The notes under the pieces were generated by a model, which saw only the letters and a program-made list of their open reading frames with translations, ran no database searches and was not told the origin of the DNA. Shown here piece by piece: positions 15,705 to 24,946 of a stretch of 64,000 nucleotides of DNA. The number at the start of each line of letters is the position of its first letter. The first letter of the stretch is position 1. Source of the stretch: Alphaproteobacteria bacterium (GTDB lineage: Bacteria; Pseudomonadota; Alphaproteobacteria; Rhodobacterales; Rhodobacteraceae); assembly GCA_029289325.1 (NCBI GenBank), contig JARFTV010000001.1, forward strand, positions 123,727 to 187,726. The letters run 5' to 3'. Both the position numbers and the translations under genes were made by a program.

Positions 15705-17182
15705 TGCTGTGGTCCCTGACCAAGGTCGTTCTCTTCGTCGTCATCGTCGCCGCGCTTGCCCTTGGCGCTGGTCTTCTCGCCGAAACCGGCGGGGCGATGC
15801 GCGTCACCGTCGCGGGGTGGGAATTCACCATCGGCCCGGTCCAGGCGGTCGTGCTGGGCATCCTTCTCCTGATCGCCGTATGGCTGGTCCTGAAGATCCT
15901 CGGCCTCCTCGGCGCGATCTTCCGCTTTCTGAACGGCGACGAAACCGCCATCTCGCGCTATTTCGACCGCAACCGTGAGCGGAAAGGCTATCGCGCCCTG
16001 TCCGAGGCGATGCTTGCCCTTGCCTCGGGCGAACCGCGCCAGGCCCTCTCCCGCGCCCATACCGCCGAACGCCTGCTGCGCAAGCCCGAGATCACCACCC
16101 TTCTTGTCGCCCAGGCGGCCGAAGCGGCGGGCGACCGGAAACAGGCGACCGAGGCCTACAAGGCGCTGCTCAAGGACGATTCGACCCGCTTCGTCGGCAT
16201 CCGCGGCCTGATGCAGCAGAAACTGGCCGAGGGCGACCGCGAAGTGGCGCTGAAACTGGCGGAAAAGGCGTTCCAGCTGCGCCCGCGCCATGTGGAAACC
16301 CAGGACATCCTGTTGCACCTGCAATCGGACGCTGGCGACTGGTCCGGTGCCCGCCATACGCTTGAGGCGAAGCTCAGGGCGGGCACCCTGCCCAAGGACG
16401 TCTATCGCCGCCGCGACGCCGTCCTCGCCCTGCAACAGGCGCGCACGGTGTTCGACGAGAACGCCAGCATCGAAGCACGCGAGGCCGCGATCGAGGCGAA
16501 CCGCCTCTCGCCCGACCTCATACCCGCCGCAGCGATGGCCGCGCGCGGCTATATCGCCAAGGGCGATGCCAAGCACGCGACCCGCGTCCTGAAGAAGGCC
16601 TGGGAAGTCCTGCCCCATCCCGACCTCGCCGCCGCTTTCAACGAGATCGAGCCGAACGAGGACCCGCAGGCCCGCCTGAAACGCTTCCGGACCCTGACCG
16701 CCATTCAGCCCGACCACGACGAGACGAAGATGCTTCTGGCCGAGCTTCTGCTTGCCGCCGAGGATTTCCCCGCCGCCCGCCGCGCTCTGGGCGACGTGGC
16801 CACGCGGCACCCGACGCAGCGCTCGCTGGCGATCCTCGCTTCGATCGCGCGCGGTGAAGGGGCGGACGATGCCGTCGTGCGCGATCTGGTCGCCAAGGCC
16901 ATCGCCGCCCCGCGCGGTCCGCAATGGGTCTGTGACAAGTGCCACGCGATCCACGACGGCTGGCAGCCGGTCTGCGAGAATTGCGGCAGTTTCGACACCC
17001 TCTCCTGGCGCGATCCCCCGGCGACCGCCGCCGCCTCTGCCGCCCTTGCCGAGTTGCTCCCGCTGATCGAGCCCCGCCCCGAACCGGAACCCGTGCCAGA
17101 GCCCGAACCCGAGGCCCTGCCGCCGCCCGAACCGCCCGACGAGCAGCCGCCCCTGGACGAGATCGCCCGCCGCGCCGTCTGA
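15704..17182 (+). CDS. hemY: HemY-type TPR membrane protein with C-terminal zinc ribbon
   Basis: A 492-residue protein of the heme-biosynthesis-associated HemY family (not protoporphyrinogen oxidase). Two N-terminal membrane helices (VVLFVVIVAALALGAGLLAE; VVLGILLLIAVWLVLKILGLLG) are followed by TPR helices across about 90-380. At about 405-435 a zinc ribbon CDKCHAIHDGWQPVCENCGSFD gives two CxxC pairs, followed by a Pro/Glu tail. The biochemical role is unsettled. It is translationally coupled to the mitofilin-like gene and is the last gene of the hemD group. Confidence 0.9.
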   Translation: MLWSLTKVVLFVVIVAALALGAGLLAETGGAMRVTVAGWEFTIGPVQAVVLGILLLIAVWLVLKILGLLGAIFRFLNGDETAISRYFDRNRERKGYRALSEAMLALASGEPRQALSRAHTAERLLRKPEITTLLVAQAAEAAGDRKQATEAYKALLKDDSTRFVGIRGLMQQKLAEGDREVALKLAEKAFQLRPRHVETQDILLHLQSDAGDWSGARHTLEAKLRAGTLPKDVYRRRDAVLALQQARTVFDENASIEAREAAIEANRLSPDLIPAAAMAARGYIAKGDAKHATRVLKKAWEVLPHPDLAAAFNEIEPNEDPQARLKRFRTLTAIQPDHDETKMLLAELLLAAEDFPAARRALGDVATRHPTQRSLAILASIARGEGADDAVVRDLVAKAIAAPRGPQWVCDKCHAIHDGWQPVCENCGSFDTLSWRDPPATAAASAALAELLPLIEPRPEPEPVPEPEPEALPPPEPPDEQPPLDEIARRAV

Positions 17183-17244
17183 CAATGCAAATTGGGGCTA
17201 CACAGTCCCCGTCCCGGATGCTAAGAGCCGCGCCACGGAAGAAT

Positions 17245-17320
17245 GCCGGTGTAGCTCAGCTGGTAGAGCACGTCATTCGTAATGATGGGGTCGGGGGTTC
17301 GAGTCCCTTCACCGGCACCA
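17245..17320 (+). tRNA. tRNA-Thr (anticodon CGT)
   Basis: Cloverleaf with acceptor GCCGGTG/CACCGGC, D arm GCTC...GAGC, anticodon stem CGTCA/TGATG with loop TTCGTAA giving anticodon CGT (reads ACG), T arm with TTCGAGT loop, and an encoded CCA end. Seventy-six bases. Confidence 0.96.
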
Positions 17321-17393
17321 TTCTTCCGCCTCCCCCCTCTTTCGGTGCTGACTGGGATTGTGCAAGACTGATCCCACGCGAAGAGGGAAGCAG

Positions 17394-17942
17394 ATGGGCG
17401 ATCTGAAACAGGCTCTGGCCACAATCGACGAGGCGAACGCCGCCGATCCCAAGGGCGAGGCGCTGGAATACGGATTGCGCATGTCGCAAGAGCTGGCGCG
17501 GATCGTCCCCGAGGCCTCCGAGGTGCTGCAGATCGCCGCGCGGGGCCAGCATGTCGAACGCTGGCGCCTGCCCCGCTCCGACTACCCCGAGGGGAAAGAG
17601 GGCTACCTTGCCTGGCGCCGCGAACAGGCCCGCCGCCATGCCGAGCGGGTGGCGGGAATCATGGAGCGCGCCGGCTACGGACCCGAGAACTGCGCCAGGG
17701 TCGGCGTCCTTCTCCGCAAGGAGGGGATCAAGCGCGACCCCGAGGTTCAGGCGCTTGAAGACGTGATCTGTCTGGTGTTCCTGCGCTGGTATTTCGCCGA
17801 TTTCGCCGCCAAGCACGACTCTGGGGCGGTGGAGCAGATCGTCCGCAAGACCGCCCGCAAGATGTCGGCCGAGGGCCGCGCCCGGGTGCTGGCCGAATTC
17901 GCCCTGCCCGCCCCCCTCGCCGCCGCCTTTCAGCCGGAGTGA
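17394..17942 (+). CDS. DUF4202 family protein
   Basis: A 182-residue protein of the DUF4202 family: ALATIDEANAADPKGEALEYG, HVERWRLPRSDYPEGKEGYLAWRR, and EDVICLVFLRWYFADFAAKH. Conserved His/Glu/Asp positions (QHVERW; EDVICLVF) suggest an HD-like all-helical metal enzyme, but this is inference and no reaction is known. GAAGAGGGAAG precedes the ATG. The aldolase gene follows five bases later and is probably co-transcribed. Confidence 0.85.
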   Translation: MGDLKQALATIDEANAADPKGEALEYGLRMSQELARIVPEASEVLQIAARGQHVERWRLPRSDYPEGKEGYLAWRREQARRHAERVAGIMERAGYGPENCARVGVLLRKEGIKRDPEVQALEDVICLVFLRWYFADFAAKHDSGAVEQIVRKTARKMSAEGRARVLAEFALPAPLAAAFQPE

Positions 17943-17947
17943 CCCCG

Positions 17948-18751
17948 ATGACCCGCCTTCGCCGCCTCTGGGACCGGGGCCAGCCGACGCTGAATGCCTG
18001 GTGCTCGATCGGCAGCCCCTTTGTGGCCGAGATCATGGCGGCGCAGGGCTTTGACAGCCTGACCGTCGACATGCAGCACGGCGCGCTGGACTATTCCGAC
18101 CTCCTGCCGATGCTCCAGGCGATGCGCGCCAGCGGGGCGACGCTCTTGGCGCGGGTGCCGTGGCTGGACCCCGCACATGTAATGAAGGCTTTGGACGCGG
18201 GGGCCGAGGGGATCATCTGCCCGATGGTCAACACGGCCGAGGACGCGGCCCGTTTCGTCAGCTACCTGCGCTATCCGCCGGAAGGCGTGCGCAGCTTCGG
18301 CCCGACCCGAGCGGTCTTTGCGCATGGCCCGGATTATGCCGCCACGGCCAACAGCCGCCTGCTGGCCTTCGCCATGGTGGAAACGGCCGAGGCGCTGGCG
18401 AACCTCGAGGCCATCGTCGCCACGCCGGGCCTTGACGGGATCTATGTCGGCCCGGCCGATCTGACGCAATCGGTCAGCGCGGGGCGCCTGCCCTTCGGCA
18501 TGGACCGGGAAGAACCCGAGATGATCGCCGCCATTCGCCAGATCGCCGACGCCTGCACCGCGCGCGGTATCGTCGCCGCCCTGCATTGCGCCACGCCCGA
18601 CTATGCGCACCGCGCCATCGGTTGGGGCTTCAGGATGACGACCGTCGGCGGCGACACCCGCTTTCTGGCTGCCGGGGCAGCCGAGGCCGTCGCAGGCTTC
18701 CGTCAATTGACCGGACGGGCAGGAGAGGGTGACAAGCCGGGCGGCTACTGA
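17948..18751 (+). CDS. HpcH/HpaI family aldolase
   Basis: A 267-residue class II pyruvate-dependent aldolase (TIM barrel). Family stretches include WCSIGSPFVAEIMAAQGFDSLTVDMQHG with the catalytic-type His, DAGAEGIICPMVNTAEDA, the metal-binding Glu in AFAMVETAEAL and the Asp in GLDGIYVGPADL. Substrates in the family are 4-hydroxy-2-oxo acids; which one is used here cannot be told from sequence. ATG at 17948 is chosen over a GTG nine bases upstream. It follows DUF4202 closely and converges on aroC. Confidence 0.92.
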   Translation: MTRLRRLWDRGQPTLNAWCSIGSPFVAEIMAAQGFDSLTVDMQHGALDYSDLLPMLQAMRASGATLLARVPWLDPAHVMKALDAGAEGIICPMVNTAEDAARFVSYLRYPPEGVRSFGPTRAVFAHGPDYAATANSRLLAFAMVETAEALANLEAIVATPGLDGIYVGPADLTQSVSAGRLPFGMDREEPEMIAAIRQIADACTARGIVAALHCATPDYAHRAIGWGFRMTTVGGDTRFLAAGAAEAVAGFRQLTGRAGEGDKPGGY

Positions 18752-18760
18752 CCCCTGCGG

Positions 18761-19861
18761 TCAGCCGATCCGCCCGCGGACGCCGCCGGTCTGGCCGCGG
18801 TCCATCAGCAGATGGTCCAGAATGACGCAGGCCATCATCGCCTCGCCCACCGGCACGGCCCGGATGCCGACACAGGGGTCATGGCGGCCCTTGGTGATCA
18901 GATCGACCTCTGCCCCGCCTTGAGTCACCGTCTTCCGCGGCGTCAGGATGCTCGACGTGGGCTTCACCGCGAACCGGCACACCACCGGCTGACCCGTAGA
19001 GATCCCGCCCAGAATCCCCCCCGCATGGTTCGACAGGAATTCCGGCCCCTCCGGCCCCATGCGGATCTCGTCCGCATTCTCCACCCCGGTCAGGCTGGCC
19101 GAGGCCATCCCCTCGCCGATCTCGACCCCTTTCACCGCGTTGATCGACATCATCGCCGCGGCCAGATCGCTGTCCAGCTTGCCATATAACGGCGCGCCCA
19201 GCCCCGGAGGCACCCCCTCCGCCACCACCTCGATCACCGCACCGACCGAGTTATGTGACAGACGCAACGCATCCAGATACTCGGCCCATTCCACCGCCGC
19301 CACCGCATCCGGCACCCAGAACGGGTTGCGCTCGATCTCCGCCGCGTCGAACCGCGCCCGGTCGATCCCTTTCACACCCATCTGCACTATATAGCCGGTG
19401 ATCTTCAGCCCCGGCACCAGCGCCGCCAAGGCAGCCCGCGCCACGCCGCCCGCCGCCACCCGGCTTGCCGTTTCGCGCGCCGAGGACCGCCCGCCGCCGC
19501 GATAGTCCCGCAGCCCGTATTTCTGGTGATAGGTGATGTCGGCGTGACCCGGCCGGAACGACTGGGCGATCTCGCCATAGTCCTTCGACCGCTGGTCGGT
19601 GTTCTCGATCATCAGCTGGATCGGCGTGCCCGTGGTCTTGCCCTCGAACACCCCCGACAGGATGCGAACCTCATCCGGCTCTTTCCGCTGCGTCGTGAAC
19701 TTCGACGTCCCCGGCTTGCGCCGGTCCAGCCACGGCTGGAGATCCGCCTCGCTCAGGCTCACACCCGGAGGACACCCGTCCACCGTGCAGCCGATCGCCG
19801 GCCCGTGGCTTTCGCCCCAGGTGGTGACGCGGAAAAGGTGACCGAAGGTGTTCAGGCTCAT
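18761..19861 (-). CDS. aroC: Chorismate synthase
   Basis: A 366-residue FMN-dependent enzyme making chorismate from EPSP, the last common step to aromatic amino acids. The start [20 protein letters not shown] is canonical and is preceded by GAAGAGGAG. Signature stretches include [29 protein letters not shown] and [28 protein letters not shown]. Length normal. It is divergent from the terC gene across a 290-base region with several hairpins. Confidence 0.97.
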   Translation of the reverse strand: MSLNTFGHLFRVTTWGESHGPAIGCTVDGCPPGVSLSEADLQPWLDRRKPGTSKFTTQRKEPDEVRILSGVFEGKTTGTPIQLMIENTDQRSKDYGEIAQSFRPGHADITYHQKYGLRDYRGGGRSSARETASRVAAGGVARAALAALVPGLKITGYIVQMGVKGIDRARFDAAEIERNPFWVPDAVAAVEWAEYLDALRLSHNSVGAVIEVVAEGVPPGLGAPLYGKLDSDLAAAMMSINAVKGVEIGEGMASASLTGVENADEIRMGPEGPEFLSNHAGGILGGISTGQPVVCRFAVKPTSSILTPRKTVTQGGAEVDLITKGRHDPCVGIRAVPVGEAMMACVILDHLLMDRGQTGGVRGRIG

Positions 19862-19983
19862 GGGCAGCTCCTCTTCGGCCTTGGGCATACAGGCCGCCCC
19901 GCCCCCGCCACAAGCCCCGCGACCGGGGAAAATCGGCCAGAACTGGCGCAGACTCACGTTCGCGTGAAATTTCTGTAGCACAA

Positions 19984-20037
19984 GGGGTTGAAATGCCCGC
20001 CCGGGCGTTCCAACTGACGCCAGCGGGCCGGGCCCCT
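19984..20037. promoter_or_regulatory. Nested hairpin in the aroC-terC intergenic region
   Basis: Three stacked helices can be drawn: GGGG (19984-19987) with CCCC (20033-20036), GCCCGC (19995-20000) with GCGGGC (20023-20028), and GGCGT (20004-20008) with ACGCC (20017-20021) closing an eight-base loop. Two further hairpins follow before terC: ACGAC/GTCGT and ATCGAG/CTCGAT. TerC proteins of this subfamily often follow a yybP-ykoY manganese riboswitch, but the GGGGAGUA signature of that element is absent. It may be a diverged or different leader RNA. Confidence 0.4.
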
Positions 20038-20151
20038 CTGACGACGCAATGTCGTGATGTCGGACCGCATCGAGAAAATCGTGCTCGATGTCATGCCCGG
20101 CACTTCTGGACAGGCTGACCTCCCGACGCACCGCATGAGAGGTAAACGGGG

Positions 20152-21168
20152 ATGGAATTCCTCTTCCTGATGTTCCTGAGCAAGCCGCTCTGGCTCTGGC
20201 TGCTGTTTCTGGGCATCGTCGTGACGCTGATGGTCTTCGACCTCGGCGTACTCCACCGGGACGACCACGAGCTTGGCGTCGCCGAAAGCCTGAAGCTGTC
20301 GGCCTTCTACATCTTCATCGCCATCCTTTACGGCTGTTATATCTGGTGGGCCTGGTCCAACGGCACGATTGTGACCAGCGACGGATCGAACCCGGTCGCC
20401 TCGTATTTCCAAGGCTACATCATCGAGAAAGTGCTCTCGATCGACAATGTCTTCGTCATCTCGCTGATCTTCGGCTACTTCGCCATCCCGCGCAAATACC
20501 AGTACCGCGCGCTGGTCTGGGGCATCATCGGCGTGATCGTCCTGCGCGGGCTGATGATCGCCATCGGGGCCGAGCTGATCTCCAACTATTCCTGGGTGAC
20601 CCTCGTCTTTGCCGCATTCCTTGCCTTCACCGGCGTGAAGATGCTGGTCGTGCCGGAAGGCGACACCGACGTGTCGAAGAATCCCGTGGTCAAGTTCGTG
20701 TCCCGGCACATGCACGTCACCAAAGAGCTGCACGGACAGAAGTTCTTCGTCCGCCAGCCCAATCCGGCCACTGGCAAGCTGATGGTCTACGCCACGCCGC
20801 TTCTGGTGGCACTGATCGTGATCAACGTGGCCGACCTGATCTTCGCCGTCGATTCGGTGCCCGCGATCTTCCTGATCACTACCGACACCTTCATCGTCTA
20901 TACCGCGAACATCATGGCCATCCTTGGCCTGCGGGCGCTGTATTTCGCGCTGGCCGCGCTGGTGCACCGCTTCCACTACCTGAAGTATGCACTTGCCGTG
21001 GTTCTCATCTTCATCGGCCTCAAGGGGTTCTACAGCTACTTCTTCGGCAAGTTCGACCCTTACCTGTCGCTCGCGATCACTGTCAGCATCATCGCGGCAG
21101 GCATCGTCTATTCGCTGCACAAGACCCGCGGCGAGGATGAGCCCGAGGAAGCCAAGGCTGTCGATTGA
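20152..21168 (+). CDS. TerC/Alx family integral membrane protein
   Basis: A 338-residue multi-span protein of the TerC family, Alx-like subgroup. Hydrophobic segments start at once ([24 protein letters not shown]) and continue to the C-terminus. Family acidic motifs lie in membrane segments: [22 protein letters not shown] and [41 protein letters not shown]. Alx-type members export or regulate manganese. GAGGTAAACGGGG precedes the ATG. The long structured leader points to RNA-level control. A terminator hairpin follows. Confidence 0.92.
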   Translation: MEFLFLMFLSKPLWLWLLFLGIVVTLMVFDLGVLHRDDHELGVAESLKLSAFYIFIAILYGCYIWWAWSNGTIVTSDGSNPVASYFQGYIIEKVLSIDNVFVISLIFGYFAIPRKYQYRALVWGIIGVIVLRGLMIAIGAELISNYSWVTLVFAAFLAFTGVKMLVVPEGDTDVSKNPVVKFVSRHMHVTKELHGQKFFVRQPNPATGKLMVYATPLLVALIVINVADLIFAVDSVPAIFLITTDTFIVYTANIMAILGLRALYFALAALVHRFHYLKYALAVVLIFIGLKGFYSYFFGKFDPYLSLAITVSIIAAGIVYSLHKTRGEDEPEEAKAVD

Positions 21169-21182
21169 CAGGGGCAATTGCC

Positions 21183-21211
21183 GCCCGCTCCGGTCCGCCG
21201 GGGCGGGCGTT
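21183..21211 (+). terminator. Terminator after the terC gene
   Basis: Stem GCCCGCTCCGG (21183-21193) with CCGGGGCGGGC (21198-21208), 11 pairs including one G-T, loop TCCG, followed by GTTTG. Strong stem, short T run. Confidence 0.6.
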
Positions 21212-21264
21212 TGCCTGTGGAAGGCCACCTCCCCAGTTCCCGCGCTCCGTGCTAGGCTTGGCCC

Positions 21265-22521
21265 ATGCCCAGCCTCTGCCGCGACTGCCTGAGCCTGACT
21301 GACAGCACCCCCGCGCGCTGCCCGTCCTGCCGCTCTCCCCGGATGGTCGCGCACGATGAAATCGCGCAACTGTCCATCGCGCACATGGACTGCGACGCCT
21401 TCTATGCCAGCGTCGAGAAGCGCGACAACCCGGCCCTGCGTGACCAGCCGGTGATCGTCGGCGGTGGGCAGCGTGGCGTGGTCTCGACCTGCTGCTACAT
21501 CGCCCGGATCAAGGGCGTGCGCTCGGCCATGCCGATGTTTCAGGCGCTCAAGCTCTGCCCCGAGGCCGTGGTCGTCAAACCCCGTTTCGCCGCCTATACC
21601 GAAGCCTCGCGCGCGATCCGCGCGATGATGGAGGAGCTGACCCCCGCCATCGAACCGCTCTCGCTTGATGAGGCGTTTCTCGACCTGACCGGCACCGCCC
21701 GCCTGCATGGCGCGCCGCCCGCGGTCCTGCTGGCCCGCCTGACAAAGCGGATGGAAGAGGAATTGGGCCTGACCGGCTCCATCGGCCTCAGCCACAACAA
21801 GTTCCTCGCCAAGATCGCCTCCGACCTGGACAAGCCGCGCGGATTTTCCGTGATCGGCAAGGCCGAGACCGAGGCGTTCCTGCGCCCCAGACCCGTCCGC
21901 ATCATCTGGGGTGTCGGCCAGGCGACCCAGACCGCGCTTGAACAGGCCGGCATCCGCACCATCGCCGATCTTCTACGCTGGGATCGCGCCGACCTGATTG
22001 CCCGCTTCGGCAGCATGGGCGACCGGCTCTGGCACCTTGCGCGCGGTATGGACACGCGCCGCGTGCAACGGGATGAGAGACCGAAGTCCATCTCCAAGGA
22101 AACGACCTTTTTCGAGGATACCTCCGACGCCGACCTGTTGGATGGCCACCTCTGGCGGTTGGCCGAACAGGTCGCCGACCGCGCCAAGGCCAAACGATTG
22201 GCGGGCCGGACCGTGACGCTCAAGCTGAAACGCAAGGATTTTCAGCTCGTGACCCGCCGCCACGCCCTGACCGACCCGACCCAGCTTGGCGACCGTATCT
22301 ACCGCGCCGCGCGCGACCTTTTCGACCATGCCGGGACCTGTGGCCCCTTCCGCCTGATCGGCGTCGGCATTTCCGACCTCGCGCCCGAGGATCAGGCCGA
22401 CCTCAGCCAGGACCTCCTCGATCCCCAGGCCCGTCGCCGCGCCGCCGCCGAGCGTGCAACGGACGCGATCCGCGCAAAATTCGGGGCCGAAGCGATCATC
22501 AAGGGCCGCGCCCTGCGCTGA
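21265..22521 (+). CDS. dinB: DNA polymerase IV with N-terminal zinc-ribbon extension
   Basis: A 418-residue Y-family translesion polymerase. The palm carries the catalytic acidic residues in AHMDCDAFYASVEKRDNPALRD and PLSLDEAFLDLTG; helix-hairpin-helix motifs follow (GVGQATQTALEQAGIRTIADLL), then the little finger. The first 30 residues, CRDCLSLTDSTPARCPSC, form two CxxC pairs, a likely zinc site seen in alphaproteobacterial DinB but absent from the E. coli protein. The gene stands alone; no LexA-type box was recognised upstream. Confidence 0.95.
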   Translation: MPSLCRDCLSLTDSTPARCPSCRSPRMVAHDEIAQLSIAHMDCDAFYASVEKRDNPALRDQPVIVGGGQRGVVSTCCYIARIKGVRSAMPMFQALKLCPEAVVVKPRFAAYTEASRAIRAMMEELTPAIEPLSLDEAFLDLTGTARLHGAPPAVLLARLTKRMEEELGLTGSIGLSHNKFLAKIASDLDKPRGFSVIGKAETEAFLRPRPVRIIWGVGQATQTALEQAGIRTIADLLRWDRADLIARFGSMGDRLWHLARGMDTRRVQRDERPKSISKETTFFEDTSDADLLDGHLWRLAEQVADRAKAKRLAGRTVTLKLKRKDFQLVTRRHALTDPTQLGDRIYRAARDLFDHAGTCGPFRLIGVGISDLAPEDQADLSQDLLDPQARRRAAAERATDAIRAKFGAEAIIKGRALR

Positions 22522-22649
22522 CCCGCTCATCGCTTGCGTTCCGCATTGTTCCTCGCTGGTCGTCGGGCAACTCCTAACACCCGGTTAATGCCCGCAAATA
22601 AGCCTTTGATATGTTTGGGTATTGAATTTGGACCACCGTGGTCAGCAGA

Positions 22650-23528
22650 TTACTCTGCCGCCAGCCGCCCCGTCGCCCCGCAGCCCGAGACGATCTCGGC
22701 CACCACGCCCTCGATCAGCTCGCGGAACGCCGCGAACCCGGCCAACTGCTCAACCCGGACCTCGTCCATGTAGAGCGCCCGGTCGATCTCGACCTGCACG
22801 ACATGCACCCCGCGTGAGGGCCGCCCATAGGCCTGCGCCACATAGGCCCCCGCGAAAGGCGCATTCCGCCCCACCCGCAGCCCGGCCCCGGCAAAGGCCG
22901 CCTCGACCCGCTCCATCACCTCGCGCCCGGCAGCGACGCCATATCGGTCGCCCAGCACCACCTCGGGCCGGCTATGCCCCGTCCTCGTATGCGCCTCGAT
23001 GGCCTCATGCGGCATCGAATGGCAATCGAGCAGCACCGCCTGACCGAAGGCGGCCCGCGTTTCCTCGACCAGCTCTGCCAGAGCCCGGTGATAGGGATGC
23101 CAGAAGCGCGTCAGCCGGGCCTCGGCCTCGCCCCGCTGCAGCTTGCCCCGATAGATCGCACGCCCCCCGGCCACGACCCGGGGAATCACCCCCAGCCCCG
23201 AAGCGACGCGCGGATTATGCGGCACCCGGCTGATTCCCTCGATCACCGCCGGGTCCAGCTCATCCGCCGCCCGATTCAGGTCCAGGTAGGCCCGCGGCAC
23301 CCTTGCGGCCAGGAGCGGTGCCCCCAATGCTGGCGCACAGTCGAACAGCTGGTCGACGAAAGCATCCTCGGACGACCGGATCGCCGCCCGGTCCAAAAGG
23401 GCCTGGGCCAGAAAATCCTGCGGATAATCCCGTCCCGAATGGGGCGAGGCGAAGATCACAGGCCCCGCCGCCCGGAGGGGGCGGTGCAGGACGAAAGCCT
23501 CAGTGGTCTGGATGGCAATCTCGGGCAA
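22650..23528 (-). CDS. N-formylglutamate amidohydrolase family protein
   Basis: Start chosen at TTG (protein MPEIAIQTTEAFVLHRP), preceded by GGAAGGATC; the only ATG in frame lies far upstream and gives a run of Arg/Gly-rich sequence unlike the family. From TTG it has 292 residues. Family motifs: FASPHSGRDYPQDFL, SEDAFVDQLF, ARVPRAYLDLNRAADELDP, LLDCHSMPHEA and AQAYGRPSRGVHVVQVEIDRALYM. These zinc hydrolases cleave N-formyl-L-glutamate, usually in histidine degradation, but no hut gene is nearby, so the substrate is uncertain. Confidence 0.9.
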   Translation of the reverse strand: MPEIAIQTTEAFVLHRPLRAAGPVIFASPHSGRDYPQDFLAQALLDRAAIRSSEDAFVDQLFDCAPALGAPLLAARVPRAYLDLNRAADELDPAVIEGISRVPHNPRVASGLGVIPRVVAGGRAIYRGKLQRGEAEARLTRFWHPYHRALAELVEETRAAFGQAVLLDCHSMPHEAIEAHTRTGHSRPEVVLGDRYGVAAGREVMERVEAAFAGAGLRVGRNAPFAGAYVAQAYGRPSRGVHVVQVEIDRALYMDEVRVEQLAGFAAFRELIEGVVAEIVSGCGATGRLAAE

Positions 23529-23584
23529 GCAGGATCCTTCCGTTACCTTCGATATAACGCGAGAAATCCGAAAGCCAAAACCCC

Positions 23585-23613
23585 TTGCAGCCCCCCGCGC
23601 TTGCCAGTATAGA
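23585..23613 (+). promoter_or_regulatory. Sigma-70 promoter of tRNA-Val
   Basis: TTGCAG (23585-23590), 17 bases, TATAGA (23608-23613). This matches housekeeping promoters well and lies about 77 bases upstream of the tRNA-Val gene on the same strand, divergent from the formylglutamate amidohydrolase start. Confidence 0.55.
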
Positions 23614-23689
23614 CCCCCTCGACCGACGCGGACCGCCCCGCGTCCTTTTCGTTTCACCGAAAGGGGCTTGGGGCACGCAAAGGCAAAGT

Positions 23690-23764
23690 GGGCGGTTAGC
23701 TCAGCGGTAGAGCACTACGTTGACATCGTAGTGGCCACTGGTTCGATCCCAGTACCGCCCACCA
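23690..23764 (+). tRNA. tRNA-Val (anticodon GAC)
   Basis: Acceptor GGGCGGT/ACCGCCC, D arm with AGCTCAGCGGTAGAGC, anticodon stem CTACG/CGTAG with loop TTGACAT giving anticodon GAC, T arm with GGTTCGATCC, and an encoded CCA. Seventy-five bases. Confidence 0.97.
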
Positions 23765-23835
23765 TTCGCCGCTTCCGCAAGGGGGCATGAGTTTCAATCT
23801 GGCGCGTGATGCGCCGCGAAGAAGGAGGGTCGACC

Positions 23836-23961
23836 ATGAAAGTCGCCAACTCGCTCCGCTCGCTGAAGACGCGTCACCGGGATTGCCAGGTCGTGCGCCG
23901 CAAGGGCCGGGTCTACGTGATCAACAAGACGCAGAAGCGCTACAAGGCGCGTCAGGGCTGA
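23836..23961 (+). CDS. rpmJ: 50S ribosomal protein L36
   Basis: Forty-one residues: [20 protein letters not shown] then [20 protein letters not shown] and G. This is the alphaproteobacterial L36 form, which has one Cys and lacks the zinc-binding Cys/His set of the classical protein. GGAGGG precedes the ATG. It is monocistronic, with a terminator hairpin 40 bases downstream. Confidence 0.97.
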   Translation: MKVANSLRSLKTRHRDCQVVRRKGRVYVINKTQKRYKARQG

Positions 23962-24001
23962 GCCCGCAAGGGCAGCGCCTGCTTCAGCAGACGGAAATAC
24001 G

Positions 24002-24032
24002 GGCCGCCCGGGGAAACCTCGGCGGCCTTTTC
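24002..24032 (+). terminator. Terminator after rpmJ
   Basis: GGCCGCC (24002-24008) pairs with GGCGGCC (24021-24027), the inner CGG/CCT adding partial pairing, followed by TTTTCC. A reasonable intrinsic terminator for the ribosomal-protein message. Confidence 0.55.
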
Positions 24033-24362
24033 CATGTTGCTCGCGAGCAGGCGACGGTCTCGCCCGCGGAGCATCCTTTGCCCGCCACTTCGCCACCGAC
24101 TTCCTGCCCGACCGAAACGTCGAATCATCGGCGCGGATTCGGACTGCCAAGTCGGGGACACATGCCGACACGGGCAACCCGGCGGCACGCGTCTCCGGGG
24201 CAACATCCGACCCCAATGCGATAGAATACGCGGCCTGCGCGCCTTTGTCCGCTAGACGAGGCCGAAAGCCTTGGCTAGATACGCGCACGTCGGGGCATGG
24301 GTTACCATTGCCCCCTACGTCATATGGGCCGGCATCATCGGCCTGAAAGGGGAGAAGATCTC
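24033..24362. other. 330-base region without a recognised gene upstream of petA
   Basis: Between the rpmJ terminator and the Rieske gene I see no frame with convincing codon use or a family match; short frames on both strands are Arg/Pro-rich shadows. The petABC promoter and leader must lie here, but no clear -35/-10 pair or FNR-type box was recognised. A small RNA cannot be excluded. Confidence 0.4.
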
Positions 24363-24935
24363 GTGTCCCACGCAGACGATCACGCAGGCACCGGCGAAGG
24401 AACTCGGCGGGATTTCCTGTACTACGCAACAGCGGGCGCTGGCGCGGTGGCAACGGGTGCCGCTGTCTGGCCGCTGATCAACCAGATGAACCCCTCGGCC
24501 GATGTGCAGGCTCTGGCCTCGATCATGGTCGACGTCTCGGCGGTCGAGCCGGGCACGCAGCTGACGGTGAAATGGCTGGGCAAGCCGGTCTTCATCCGTC
24601 GCCGCACCCAGGAAGAGATCGACGCCGCCCGCGCCACCGGGCTTGACCAGCTTCCCGACCGGGGGTCGGAGAATGCCAACAAGCCGGGGACCGATGCCTC
24701 GGACGCGAACCGCACCCTGGACGAGGCGGGCGAGTGGCTGGTGATGATGGGTGTCTGCACCCATCTTGGCTGCGTCCCGCTGGGCGATGGCGCCGGTGAG
24801 TTCGGCGGCTGGTTCTGCCCCTGCCACGGGTCGCACTACGACACCGCCGGCCGTATCCGCAAAGGCCCCGCGCCGACCAACCTGCCGGTGCCGGTGGCTG
24901 CCTTCACTGACGAAACCACGATCAAGCTCGGGTAA
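24363..24935 (+). CDS. petA: Ubiquinol-cytochrome c reductase, Rieske iron-sulfur subunit
   Basis: Start at GTG, giving (M)[20 protein letters not shown] as in Rhodobacter/Paracoccus Rieske proteins; GGGGAGAAG lies upstream. 190 residues. The twin-arginine motif RRDFLYY leads the single N-terminal membrane anchor ([17 protein letters not shown]), for Tat export. The 2Fe-2S ligands are in CTHLGC and CPCHGSHYD. It is the electron entry of the bc1 complex. First gene of petABC, 11 bases before petB. Confidence 0.98.
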   Translation: MSHADDHAGTGEGTRRDFLYYATAGAGAVATGAAVWPLINQMNPSADVQALASIMVDVSAVEPGTQLTVKWLGKPVFIRRRTQEEIDAARATGLDQLPDRGSENANKPGTDASDANRTLDEAGEWLVMMGVCTHLGCVPLGDGAGEFGGWFCPCHGSHYDTAGRIRKGPAPTNLPVPVAAFTDETTIKLG

Positions 24936-24946
24936 GGACCTAAGAC

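Noticed and set aside
14843-17185. 780-codon frame opposite the mitofilin-like and hemY genes
   Set aside because: Gly/Arg/Ala-rich shadow of two well-supported genes.
19862-20151. Canonical yybP-ykoY riboswitch before the terC gene
   Set aside because: I looked for the GGGGAGUA loop and its partner sequence and did not find them; only unspecific hairpins remain.
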